Assembly (NCBI GenBank): GCA_014885115.2
Contig: WKLE02000787.1
Location: 9,220-73,219, forward strand
DNA: 64,000 bases
Direction of reading: 5' to 3'
Source: Asterionellopsis glacialis
Taxonomy: Eukaryota > Bacillariophyta > Plagiogrammaphyceae > Rhaphoneidales > Asterionellopsidaceae
Shown here: in pieces, positions 48,824 to 58,506 of the stretch
Position numbering within the stretch: position 1 is the stretch's first letter
How the letters are laid out: the number at the start of each line of letters is the position of its first letter
The notes under the pieces: model-generated
What the model was told of the DNA's origin: nothing
The model's input: the letters and a program-made list of their open reading frames with translations, nothing else
Database searches by the model: none
Position numbers and translations under genes: made by a program

Positions 48824-51538
48824 TTAGATCTTTTCATAAAATAGCATGTAGGCTTGTGCGCGTTGAACATCTTGCCAGTGAAGTGGTGTAACATCCAAGT
48901 CAGATACAAGTACCCACTCTTTGGATGACGAAGAATCGGGAGCTCTTCGATACGCTTGATAGTGACCAGCATGTGCATTACCTCTATGTTCAATAACACT
49001 CATAAGTCGATAAAGAATAGGTTTTGTACCTTGACCACGTCTTGAGGAAGTCGACTGAATGTTACTTCCCTCCGATGTTGTTGTCTGACCCACCCAAGAA
49101 GAAGATTGACCTCCATAAGCACAATGATAACGAAGATCTAATGTTTCAGGAAAGTCAACATGTTGCATAGCCTTGCACATGGTATCTCTCATCGGATCGT
49201 AGTACCGCCGTTGGACATGGAAACAAAGTACGGAAGGAAGTCGAGTCAGCAAGAGACATTTTTTGGCATGTCCACGATGAAGTGCAGTACTACTAGTCTT
49301 GCCCAAAAAGTCGTCAGTATCCAGGAGGCCATCTTCGACCGCTGTACTTTTGTTCATACTTTCCCATTCTTCCGTATCGTCAGGATCCATAGTCATGAGT
49401 TGGAATTTGCGAACCTCGGCTATATTCAATTCATCCTTCAGTGATTTAACTTGTTCGTGTCGTCCGTCTGCCACTCCTTTCTTCCGCAAACGAGATAAAA
49501 TTGTATCAATCGCACCTCGTAGCATAAAAATCTCTTCCTCTAATTTTTCTAGTTCACTCTTGATTGTGCAATTTAGACATTCCACATCGTTGACTCGTTC
49601 TATAGATGTAAAGTCATCTATACATTGACTTAGTGAACACGCTGGGAAGGTGGATGCTGGCGATTGTGATGCTGATGTTGGAGAAGACATATAACGTGAT
49701 ACAGAGGTAGGAACAATCGCAATGTCCAAGAATGGAGCATTGCGTATCGGACGGATATGATGACATTTGCAACATTGTAAGGTTGAACCGATCCATCCGG
49801 TTAAAGGAGATGGTGATATAGGTGATATAGTTTTGAGCATGTTGTTCATTGCAGGTGTCAACTGAATTCCTCCTTGAATATCGACACTTTGGTTTTGTTG
49901 CATCCCTATTTCGTGCTTAGATGACTTGTGCTGCTTTGCTTTTTTAGTCCATTCAACAGATCTGCATTCATGATCCCCTATTTCAAATTCTTCCTGCTTT
50001 TTTTCTTCGCGTTTTTCGCTTGCATGGTGATCAAACGCTGATACCGAAGTTTCACTCGAATTTTGTTCAGCACCATAGTCCGCTTGATCCAGTAGGGACG
50101 AGAGTGAGAAATTTAGACCATCGTCGTCGTCCTCTGCACTGGACTCAGCTTTACCATTATTATTTTTGTGCTGTATTCTTCGTTCGGGCAAGGGAAACCT
50201 GGATGATGCGGATGATTCGACCGAGTCAGTTGTATCATCCAGACATGCATCTGTAATAATCATATCTATCAAGGCTTGCAATACTTCTTGAGCATCCTGT
50301 TGCTCTGTTCCAACATGAGCTCTTCCGTGTCCATACCGTGATTTGAATTGAGAATGCTTTTGCCCGATACGGTACAAGAGTTCTTGTGGTTGGATCGATG
50401 AATAATTACTATTTTTATCTCCGTCACATCCATTGAGGAACAACAACGTTTGCAGTAAAAATTCGCTTAATGACTCTGTCATGTCCGTGGAATATTCTTC
50501 TATTTGCTCGTCATCCAAGTTATGTTGTTGTTGCTGTTGTTGCTGTTGTTGATGATGTTGGTGTTCACTGTGAAGTTGTACAATCCGTTCCAAGTAAAGC
50601 ATAAATTGTGGCAGACCTGCCAAGGATTGGAGGACTGAATTCAGAAAACAGGTTTGACCATAATTTTTAATTCCATGAATTTCCTTTCGTGATAGTGCTA
50701 CAGCAATCCTTTCGCATCGCTGACGTTCTGTTAGTTTCCCTAGTAGACGGTACGGCATCACGGTGGAACGTCCAAATGCATTATTATGTTGTGACACTGG
50801 TTCGCGAAACAGGAATCGTCCAAGGCCTCCTCTTGACCGATGGCGGTATAATTCACGTATCAAACATTTTTGAGGTAATCCATATCGTATACATACATAA
50901 AGTAAATCAGATACCAATACACACCCCAAGGATGTAGCACTGTCTTTGCATAAGGCAAGAAACGAATCCAAGTCCAAGTCTTTGTCTTGAGTAGTGTTGT
51001 TCAATGTTTGTGTAACCGCATCTGTTGATGATATGCCCATGTTGAACAAATCCGAAGTAGATGAAGTGAGGAAGTCTGAAACTAATAAAGGTGCCAAGAG
51101 GGGTAGGTCTCGACGATGATGATTTGTTCCGGCAAAGGATGTGAAACTTGGTTCGTTCGTATTTGACGTCTTTGTAGAAACAAGAGAGCGTTTCTTCCCC
51201 ACATTTTTGGCATGTTCCATTTTTGGCATGGTTTTATTGAATATAGGTAACATGGAAAAATTCCCTGGCCTTTGCTGATGCATAATGCTAGAATCTAATT
51301 GTAATGGTGGTGTATTCCCATACATTTGCTTTGGTGGTTGTTGTGGTTCAGGAATTAGAACGTCCGTAGAAAGTTCATCTAAATCATCCTCTTCGACCTT
51401 TGACGATGATGATGATGAAGGTAATAATTCTGCATCAAGAACAAGTTGACCATTCGTCTTGGGAGCAAAACTCGCGATTCCATTTGAGACTAGATCGCTT
51501 GACGATGCTGTTAAAGAAGAAAAGGAGGCAGCCTTCAT
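48824..51538 (-). CDS. Ubiquitin-specific protease (peptidase family C19)
   Basis: This single-exon protein of 904 aa starts from the first in-frame ATG (51538); the frame upstream opens only from a TTG. The Cys box is IKNYGQTCFLNSVLQSL, with catalytic Cys at about residue 297. The His box is HRGNAHAGHYQAYRR, with His at about 859. They are followed by WVLVSDLDVTPLHWQDV and AYMLFYEKI, the normal USP end. Two CxxC pairs (CCKC near 589-592, CLNC near 653-656) fit the zinc-binding fingers of USPs. A polyglutamine run lies near residues 333-345. Low-complexity Ser-rich inserts separate the boxes. It removes ubiquitin from proteins. The best-fitting subfamily cannot be set by eye; USP30-like is one possibility. 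Confidence 0.9.
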   Translation of the reverse strand: MKAASFSSLTASSSDLVSNGIASFAPKTNGQLVLDAELLPSSSSSSKVEEDDLDELSTDVLIPEPQQPPKQMYGNTPPLQLDSSIMHQQRPGNFSMLPIFNKTMPKMEHAKNVGKKRSLVSTKTSNTNEPSFTSFAGTNHHRRDLPLLAPLLVSDFLTSSTSDLFNMGISSTDAVTQTLNNTTQDKDLDLDSFLALCKDSATSLGCVLVSDLLYVCIRYGLPQKCLIRELYRHRSRGGLGRFLFREPVSQHNNAFGRSTVMPYRLLGKLTERQRCERIAVALSRKEIHGIKNYGQTCFLNSVLQSLAGLPQFMLYLERIVQLHSEHQHHQQQQQQQQQHNLDDEQIEEYSTDMTESLSEFLLQTLLFLNGCDGDKNSNYSSIQPQELLYRIGQKHSQFKSRYGHGRAHVGTEQQDAQEVLQALIDMIITDACLDDTTDSVESSASSRFPLPERRIQHKNNNGKAESSAEDDDDGLNFSLSSLLDQADYGAEQNSSETSVSAFDHHASEKREEKKQEEFEIGDHECRSVEWTKKAKQHKSSKHEIGMQQNQSVDIQGGIQLTPAMNNMLKTISPISPSPLTGWIGSTLQCCKCHHIRPIRNAPFLDIAIVPTSVSRYMSSPTSASQSPASTFPACSLSQCIDDFTSIERVNDVECLNCTIKSELEKLEEEIFMLRGAIDTILSRLRKKGVADGRHEQVKSLKDELNIAEVRKFQLMTMDPDDTEEWESMNKSTAVEDGLLDTDDFLGKTSSTALHRGHAKKCLLLTRLPSVLCFHVQRRYYDPMRDTMCKAMQHVDFPETLDLRYHCAYGGQSSSWVGQTTTSEGSNIQSTSSRRGQGTKPILYRLMSVIEHRGNAHAGHYQAYRRAPDSSSSKEWVLVSDLDVTPLHWQDVQRAQAYMLFYEKI

Positions 51539-52738
51539 GGAGACCAACGTTAAAAGGTTCCTGTAATTCGGGTCGAGACAGATTGCCAAACAAAAAAACA
51601 ATCCAGAGACCAGTTGGATATTATATGGTTAGAAAGAGCAGGAGGGGACTTGGACAGCTACAGTACGCCTCTATTAAGATCTGATATATTTGTTCTTTTG
51701 AGATAGGGCCGAGTAGGGTCCTCTCTAGAGAGCAGTCGGTGTGATGTAACGGTACCAGGTAGCGGATGGGGTCCCCTTGCCCTAGTCGACCATGTCTGAG
51801 AGCGTCGGATTGACTACTGCGTTATGAAGGGAAAATTCGGAAAGCGAACTGAGTCTCTTTAGACCTATTCAATGCAAATAAAAGAAATAAGAAAAAGGGA
51901 GTAAAGAATATTGAATATACTATATTTAATATATACTGTGCACTACCTAGATAATTTATATAATATTCAAGTAAAATTTTGAGTTTCTGTTGGGTGTCTC
52001 TCTCCATCCTGAGTACGGTAGGCGGGAAGACGAAGTACCAGATACCAGAGGTTGGGAGGCTGTATAGGACCCTACCAGGTATTAATACGAGTATTGTACA
52101 CGTACCAGGTACCAGGTACATACGCATACAAGATACATATGGTAGCATAAGCAGTTATGGATATAAGGACAGATACACAGACAGACAGATACACAGACAG
52201 ACAGATACACAGACAGACAGATACACAGACAGACAGTTTTCTTTATCTTCTGTATTTTTTTTCTGTTGAGTTTTCCCAATCATGCGATGCACGACTCCCG
52301 GGCAACTCAATCCTTTTCGAAAGGGAGAGCAAAGTTAGAAACGCAAGCGATAATCTGTCCATGTATGCACGTAGAAAAGCGGACCATCATGTCTTGCCTG
52401 AATAAGCTCAGCTTCACTTCGCCTCTTTTTTGGATACGGGCGATATCTTGAACTATTCTAGAACCTGCAAGGCATCGAGGAAAGATCTTGGGTTATCAGT
52501 ATTGAACTTTCAAATAGCGAGTCGAAGGTTGGATGTAAAATATTAATAATGGGTTTCAAATTATAATAATGGTACTTGCTAGAATAAAGTTTAATGTAGG
52601 AAACGCGTATATTTCTCAAGAGGGGATTTTGCATTTTTGAAACAGAAATGGAGACGTTTTATACGGTGGTGTTCGTGAAAAATTAAGACACGTTCTAGAT
52701 TCCAAAATGATTAGTAACAGGATGATGATAATCGTGAC
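51539..52738. other. Spacer with minisatellite and GTAC-word cluster
   Basis: No gene is supported. GTACC-type words occur at 51752-51765 (CGGTACCAGGTAGCGG) and densely at 52035-52130. A TCTCTAGAGAG palindrome lies near 51722. The 16-bp minisatellite is listed separately. Confidence 0.5.
52171..52236. repeat. 16-bp minisatellite, about four units
   Basis: The unit AGATACACAGACAGAC is repeated four times without change and followed by AG. Confidence 0.95.
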
Positions 52739-53077
52739 TTAGCTGCACTGAGAACAAAGACAGGTGGCACCATGGTTGGCTGTACCACACTGAGCGCACT
52801 GGCAATTGAAGCTGTGGTTGGACACACAACGTCCACATTGGCAGTTCGAAGCATGAGCACCGCAAAGCCCACATTGGCAGCTTGCACCGTGAGTGGCGCA
52901 AGATCCACACTGGCATCCAGCTCCATGGTATTTGCTGGCGACCATTGCCCTAGCGGTTGAGGAGGATCCAACAAGGGCTGGAACTTGAGCAAATCCACGA
53001 CGTCCGGTGGTTTGGGTGAAGGCTGCAACGGTTGCAGTTGAGGCTGCCAAGCAGACAGGAATGGTCATACGGGTCAT
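52739..53077 (-). CDS. Plastid-targeted Cys/His-repeat protein, metallothionein-like
   Basis: The product is 112 aa, single exon, with a true ATG. Residues 1-19 form a signal peptide (MTRMTIPVCLAASTATVAA), followed by Phe20 at the predicted cleavage site. This A-F junction is the hallmark of diatom plastid presequences. The mature part is a five-fold repeat of CxCxxC at residues 55-60, 67-72, 79-84, 92-97 and 106-111. A His follows each of the first four (H63, H75, H88, H102). Fifteen Cys and four regularly spaced His suggest binding of Zn, Cu or Fe-S, or redox buffering. I do not know a named family with this exact layout. It lies head-to-head with the carbonic anhydrase at 54074. Confidence 0.8.
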   Translation of the reverse strand: MTRMTIPVCLAASTATVAAFTQTTGRRGFAQVPALVGSSSTARAMVASKYHGAGCQCGSCATHGASCQCGLCGAHASNCQCGRCVSNHSFNCQCAQCGTANHGATCLCSQCS

Positions 53078-53343
53078 CGTGGTGTATTCTTGTGGGCTTG
53101 CGAATGGAAATAGTCTTGGTTGTTGGAGTGAAGTTGTGGTTGACTTCGGGGACTTCTAGGGAAGTTGCGATAGTTTGACAATAATACTTCAAGCGCATTA
53201 CCAGGTACTCACCGGCCACAACAAGAGAAAACAAAGAAGAACACTGCAACCTTTCTAGTAGTTCCTAAATCGGGAATTCACTGACACATGCGATCGATCT
53301 ACTCGTATGCATGATCTCAAAAAAGGGATATGATGCGTAACAA

Positions 53344-53418
53344 TGACGTATGCGAAGAATATTGCAAAATATCCAAAAAAAACAGTAATTATTGTAACTT
53401 GACGTAGGATGATGACGT
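53344..53418. promoter_or_regulatory. Three TGACGT (CCRE1-type) hexamers
   Basis: TGACGT occurs at 53344-53349, 53400-53405 and 53413-53418; the last continues to TGACGTCC, close to a full CRE. They are 267-341 bp upstream of the Cys-repeat gene and about 655-730 bp upstream of the carbonic anhydrase. TGACGT is the CO2/cAMP-responsive core described for the Phaeodactylum ptca1 promoter. Activity here is inferred. Confidence 0.45.
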
Positions 53419-53840
53419 CCTTTTATTGAATTTATTAGATTGCATGACGACTTTCAAGAATGAATATCCATACTGTCTGTATCCCACATGACGAGATAGT
53501 GACGATCTTTTTGACTGAGTCAGGCATTACCTGGTAATAATACACGCAAGCAAATTAGAGGTCTACAACAGTGCCCCCATGAAAAATCAACACAGATTTT
53601 AATTATAGAATGTCCACATATTCCGAAAAATATCGGCATACATTTAGGGTCAGGGAGAAAAATCAAGGGTCTACTCGTAATTCGACAAAATTATTACTCC
53701 TTTTATATTGTTCTGTACTCAAAATTGTGCTCAATACCCCCAGAAAACTTATCTTCATCTGCCCAATTTTCGCTATAAAAAACCAAGAAGGCATTCTCTT
53801 GTAGTTTATTTCCGACAGTGAGTACACCCTTAGTTTTCGT

Positions 53841-53846
53841 ACGTCA
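53841..53846. promoter_or_regulatory. ACGTCA (CCRE2-type) hexamer
   Basis: ACGTCA lies 228 bp upstream of the carbonic anhydrase start, in inverse orientation to the three TGACGT sites further upstream. Inverted pairs of these cores are the arrangement described in diatom carbonic anhydrase promoters. Confidence 0.4.
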
Positions 53847-54073
53847 TCAATTCGTCATCAGCATCACCCAAAGATACAAAAAATAAAAATATGGAATCCG
53901 AAGCATGCTTTTTTTACCAGGTGGGGAGTAACGTGTGTAGACCTAACCTCAAGATGACAGAAAAGCAAAAAAACTGCATCAAAAATCAAGAAAGAGCTAG
54001 TGCATAAATTCTTATTCTTTCTCCACAATAGGTTGTCATAACTCGGAATTAGTTTCGAAAGACAGAAGCAATC

Positions 54074-55885
54074 ATGAAACTAATTCTTCCATTTCTCTTC
54101 GGAGTCGTCACCACCAATGCATTTGTGCCCTCAAACTTTGGTCGCACGAATCCTGCTCGACTTTTCGCTGAAGTCGAAGTTGAAACATATGATACTGCAG
54201 CGGAAATGACAGCTGCTACCCCTGTCGCAGCAGTAAAAGTAACCCAAAAACCATCTGTTTCTATTGCTGAACTTAAGGAGATGGTGAAGAAAGAAGTGGT
54301 GAGTGAAATGATGTCAACTCCACCAAAGAAAAGGAGTCTTTTGAGACGCATCTTCAGTCGTAATGCTAAGGTCGAACCTACTTCCACAGTAACTGATTTG
54401 CCCTTCGACAAGGTCCAAGAGGCCTTCCCTGGTGCACTTACCAATGCTGAATTGCTCGACATGATCAACTCCTCCATCGAAGATGCTGGATACGACAAGA
54501 GCAAGACATTGGTTGCCACTTCCTTGTGTTGCGATGAAGTCAACCGTCCTCTCGAGACTGACCTCTCCGCAAACTTCGACACCAACTTCCAAATGGGTGG
54601 TCTTGCTGGTTTCCCCTTCGGTGGTGCCACCAGTTTCGGTGCCATGGCTGCTCACATCCCAGATGGCGGGTCCTGTTGCGTTGTTTTCGGACCTCACGTC
54701 GGTGTTGACTCTACCGGTAAGGTCGGAACCGTCGAACGTCGTGGACGTGCCAACGGAGGATCTTGCTGTGGTAGTGCCGTTGCCGCCGCTGGATACGTTG
54801 GATCTGTATTTAACGGAGAAGCCAAGGCCCCCCACCCCGATGATGTCCTTGATGCCCAACAATACTACGTTGGATCCATGCTTATGCCATTCGCCGAGCA
54901 ACTGGAGAGTGCTGACGACAAGATGGTTGAATTGCCCATGGCCCTCTACAGTGCTCAAGCTGAATTGATGGAACGTATTGTACAGAAGTCTGCTGGCGGT
55001 GTTGCCGATGGTCAGATTGCTGTTCTTGGAGGTATCCAAATCAACACTCCTCCAGGATACACTGACTATTTCCTCCCCCAAAGTTTCGACTTGTACAACA
55101 ACAAGGGAGAAAAGATCGATGATCTCATGCCCACCAACATCCTCAGACCTTTCCCCAAGGTTAAGGATGTCTTCCCTGAAGCACTCTCCAATGCAGAGTT
55201 GGTTTCCAAGGTCAAGGCTACTCTTGCCGATAAGGGTTACGATGATAGCAAGACCTTGGTTGCCACTTCCTTGTGTTGCGATGAAGTCAACCGTCCTCTC
55301 GAGACTGACCTTGCCGATGCCTTTGACACCAACTTTAACATGGGTGGTCTCGCCGGTTTCCCCTTCGGTGGTGCCACCAGTTTCGGTGCCATGGCTGCCC
55401 ACATCCCTGATGGAGGTGACTGCTGTGTTGTTTTCGGACCTCACGTCGGTGTTGACTCTACCGGTGCTGTTGGAACCGTCGAACGTCGTGGACGTGCCAA
55501 CGGAGGATCTTGCTGTGGTAGTGCCGTTGCCGCTGCTGGATACGTTGGATCTGTATTCAACGGAGAAGCCAAGGCCCAAGACCCCAAGGATGCTCTTGAT
55601 GCCCAACAATACTACGTAGGATCCATGCTCATGCCTTACGCTGAACAACTTGAAAAGGCTGATGACAAGATGGTTGAACTTCCACAAGCCTTGTATGATG
55701 CCCAAGCCTCTTTGATGGGACGTATTGTCAAGGCCTCTGCTGGCGGTGTTGCTGGAAAGGGTAAGATTGCTGTTCTTGGAGGTATCCAAATCAACACTCC
55801 TCCCGGTTTCACTGATTACTACCTTCCAATGAGCTTTGACTTGTACAACAACAATGGTGACAAGATCGAAGAACTCTGGAGTTAA
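54074..55885 (+). CDS. Tandem LCIB-type (theta) carbonic anhydrase, plastid-targeted
   Basis: This is a 603-aa single-exon gene. Residues 1-16 are a signal peptide (MKLILPFLFGVVTTNA) followed by FVP, a diatom plastid junction. After a linker come two LCIB-type domains (about 115-350 and 365-600). Each has SLCCDEVNR (C152-C153-D154 and R158; repeated at 401-407), FGPHVGVDS (His at about 208) and GGSCCGSA (Cys at 231-232). These provide the Cys/His/Cys zinc ligands and the Asp-Arg pair known for LCIB/theta-CA enzymes. The reaction is CO2 plus water to bicarbonate and back; in Phaeodactylum a theta-CA acts in the thylakoid lumen. Both copies keep all key residues. Strongly uniform codon choice suggests high expression. 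Confidence 0.9.
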   Translation: MKLILPFLFGVVTTNAFVPSNFGRTNPARLFAEVEVETYDTAAEMTAATPVAAVKVTQKPSVSIAELKEMVKKEVVSEMMSTPPKKRSLLRRIFSRNAKVEPTSTVTDLPFDKVQEAFPGALTNAELLDMINSSIEDAGYDKSKTLVATSLCCDEVNRPLETDLSANFDTNFQMGGLAGFPFGGATSFGAMAAHIPDGGSCCVVFGPHVGVDSTGKVGTVERRGRANGGSCCGSAVAAAGYVGSVFNGEAKAPHPDDVLDAQQYYVGSMLMPFAEQLESADDKMVELPMALYSAQAELMERIVQKSAGGVADGQIAVLGGIQINTPPGYTDYFLPQSFDLYNNKGEKIDDLMPTNILRPFPKVKDVFPEALSNAELVSKVKATLADKGYDDSKTLVATSLCCDEVNRPLETDLADAFDTNFNMGGLAGFPFGGATSFGAMAAHIPDGGDCCVVFGPHVGVDSTGAVGTVERRGRANGGSCCGSAVAAAGYVGSVFNGEAKAQDPKDALDAQQYYVGSMLMPYAEQLEKADDKMVELPQALYDAQASLMGRIVKASAGGVAGKGKIAVLGGIQINTPPGFTDYYLPMSFDLYNNNGDKIEELWS

Positions 55886-57132
55886 GGATTCTTCTTACTG
55901 CTACCGTACCATGTAGCTTGCTTTCCGAAATAATTTTTCCTCTCCTTGATAGTTTCCGGGATAGTGTATGTTTAGGACTATAATATAGAACCTGTTAAGC
56001 TAAATGATGGCTTCATAGTTTCCAGAATCTTTTGACCATTCATCACTGGGCTTTTGTTAGTTCGCTTGGTTTTATGTACGAAGGTTCTTCGTCTGCAGCA
56101 GTACTGCTTACCGATTAATCCACTGGAGGGATGCTTTACTTCTTTTTATGTTTAAAGTGAACTTTTCAAATAATATGAAGTTGTACATGCCTATCATTCG
56201 TTTTTTCCTTGCATCTGCAAATACTGTCAAAGGGCTTTCTTTTAACTAATAACTTTAGCCTTCTACAGCACTTGCCTCCTATAGAACTATCGTGGATATC
56301 ACCTTTCCTTAAAAAACTTGCATCTGTTTGAAACCAAGGCAATGTAGAGTCTTTCGCCACCAGTTATTGTAAGTCATACAATAATTAAAATAATGGAAAA
56401 AATGAAATTGGTTTAGAGACCTGCATGTTCAATGGTTTTGTCCCAATTCCCAATAGGAGATACTATTAGCATTGAGGCATATTTGGTAGGGGGTCACTCT
56501 TGGTGCACTCATTTGATAGCAATCCTTGTGTTTGTATTAGATAAGCTGTTTCCTTGGTGCACTTTGTTGCTTCAAATATAATGAATGTTTGGATTATTAA
56601 AATGACAGTATTAGTGACTGGTTTCAATAATTTGTTTCTCATCTAATCTGGAGCGTGGTGTGTGGAACCAAAAGGAGCATCAGCACGCACAGGAAATTCA
56701 TTCTACCAAATGTTGCAAGAACTTCTTGCAAAGGTAAGCGCAAAAGGACTCAAGATTTCAAAACGTAAAAGTACTTGTTTTGTGATAAATTTAGAAACCG
56801 ATATTATTATTGATCTTGAGGTCTGTCTATGCACTCATAAGTTTGCACCGTGAGTATGGGTTGTTTCGTAGCAATATAGTGTCTGATCATACTCAACTCT
56901 TGTGTAGTTGCGATAAAATTTAGTTTCTTTCTGCCCCTTGGGTTTTGGCCCTTTCTGCTCCTCAGGACCAACAATAGAATCAGTATATTTTTGCATAGCA
57001 GATTGCATCTCGTTATACCTTAATGTTCTGAAAATTCTCCAACTAAGAAGTCCATCCGAACAGTATCACTGAGGAATAATATCGAGGGAGTCAATCAATT
57101 TTCGAAAACTTCTTGAAGTACAGCAGATCACT
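55886..57132. other. Convergent spacer
   Basis: This lies between the 3' ends of the carbonic anhydrase and the bestrophin-like gene. A 63-aa frame at 56662-56853 has no recognisable content and starts at a GTG. No clear repeat is seen. Confidence 0.55.
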
Positions 57133-58506
57133 CTAGGGCAAATCCGACGGTAATTTTTCACCTGCCTTTACCCAGCGACTAGCAGCTCCAAAATTAAGTT
57201 CTGACACTAGTACATCGACCCGTATATTTTGTCCGGGGTATCCTTCATTTCCAAAGGGATCAAGGAATGACTTTGAAAGTTCAAGAAGTCCCTTGAAAAA
57301 GAAGGTAAGAAAACCCGTCAAGGGTATCGAGAGACTCCCGAGTTCTGGATAAAGAGCAAAGGGAGCGATAATAATGAGAGTATCCACAAGAACTTGCACC
57401 AATTGGACGTATGCGAGTGGCATTCGACCAGCAGAATAGTCACCAATATTGAAGTATTCAGCACGGAGTGCTGTAAATTGTCGTAACAGATTTTCTTCAA
57501 AACCATTATCACCACATAGTGTTCCGACCTTGAGGCCCTCCATGACATGAAGTCCAACCCATTCCAAGAGAACATATGTGTACTGCGATGGTGGGAGTCC
57601 ACACCCAAGCAGCGCTTTTACTTCGCTCCTTGTTAATTCTCCATTGTCTGCAAGTCCCCGGAGACCCATGGAACTTAAAAGAAGTGGCCCAATTGGCAGA
57701 TCGTTATCCATATCCGAATCATCAAAGTCATCATCATCGCCAAATCCTCCATCTGAAACACCATTAGAACATGTAGGTGCTGCCGCCCAGAAGAAAGTGT
57801 GACTTAACCGAATTAATCGTGCACAAGTGTTTACTAGCTGCGTTGCAGCATCACTGTATCGAGTGGTACAGGTTACGACAGCTTCATCTTGATCATCCTC
57901 ACAACGTTCTCTTTCGGCACCAATTACAATAAGCATACATATATCATTTATTCGTCCTTGTATAGCACGTGTTGTAACGTATACCGATCGCCAATGAGAA
58001 TATGCTTGCGAAGTGAAGAATGTAAGGATGAATGTACAAAGGGTAAGTTGATATTCCCACAGTGAATTGAGACCCTGTAATTGTTGAATCATAGGATCAT
58101 CGGCAGGTGGGACTGACAATAGTGGCCACGACGCGGCTGATAATGAGTGAACACCATAGTCCACGGATGCACTTAGACCCACAACAGCACAAATCGGAAC
58201 AATTGTAAGTTTAAGAACCGTACCACGCCATCTTGTCCAAAGCCAAAGAGCATCTGGTTCGTATTCGCAAATGATGGGTCGATTAGCCTTATCATTCACA
58301 GCCCAATCTGTGAGAGTATCAAGCTGACCCTTTCTCCATCCTGGAGTGGATGGCATCCCCTGCAAGGCACGCTTCGGCGGTATAGAGTGTAATGTCAGAG
58401 ATAGGGGAGGATTAGTGTTCCATAAAATGCCAGGACGCATCTGTAACGAACCGATGCTTTCAGACGAGAGCAAAATGCTTGTGACGATCCGTGAAAGTGG
58501 CAACAT
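57133..58506 (-). CDS. Bestrophin-like anion channel
   Basis: This 457-aa single-exon protein is on the minus strand. A WTRWRGTVLKLTIVPICAVV segment near residues 90-112 starts the first hydrophobic span. Next comes LCTFILTFFTSQAYSHWRSV (about 155-180), which resembles the second span and the Arg/Trp-rich turn of bestrophins. The late part has LTGFLTFFFKGLLELSKSFL followed by DPFGNEGYPGQNIRVDVL, equivalent to the bestrophin ...NPFG... region. Bestrophins pass chloride and bicarbonate; algal thylakoid members feed bicarbonate to lumenal carbonic anhydrase. An acidic insert (DDDDFDDSDMDND) separates the halves. The N-terminus is not a clear bipartite plastid presequence, so location is open. 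It is a convergent neighbour of the LCIB-type carbonic anhydrase. Confidence 0.65.
   Translation of the reverse strand: MLPLSRIVTSILLSSESIGSLQMRPGILWNTNPPLSLTLHSIPPKRALQGMPSTPGWRKGQLDTLTDWAVNDKANRPIICEYEPDALWLWTRWRGTVLKLTIVPICAVVGLSASVDYGVHSLSAASWPLLSVPPADDPMIQQLQGLNSLWEYQLTLCTFILTFFTSQAYSHWRSVYVTTRAIQGRINDICMLIVIGAERERCEDDQDEAVVTCTTRYSDAATQLVNTCARLIRLSHTFFWAAAPTCSNGVSDGGFGDDDDFDDSDMDNDLPIGPLLLSSMGLRGLADNGELTRSEVKALLGCGLPPSQYTYVLLEWVGLHVMEGLKVGTLCGDNGFEENLLRQFTALRAEYFNIGDYSAGRMPLAYVQLVQVLVDTLIIIAPFALYPELGSLSIPLTGFLTFFFKGLLELSKSFLDPFGNEGYPGQNIRVDVLVSELNFGAASRWVKAGEKLPSDLP

Larger units (their letters stand above)
53078..54073. other. Divergent intergenic region shared by the Cys-repeat protein and carbonic anhydrase
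   Basis: This 996-bp region between two divergent starts carries four CRE-type hexamers (see separate entries), several TGACGA words, and ACCAGGTACTC near 53202. There is no supported ORF. Confidence 0.6.

Noticed and set aside
54314..55789. 491-codon open frame on the minus strand across the carbonic anhydrase gene
   Set aside because: It mirrors the strongly biased codons of the plus-strand gene, repeats itself with that gene's internal duplication, and has no independent domain content.
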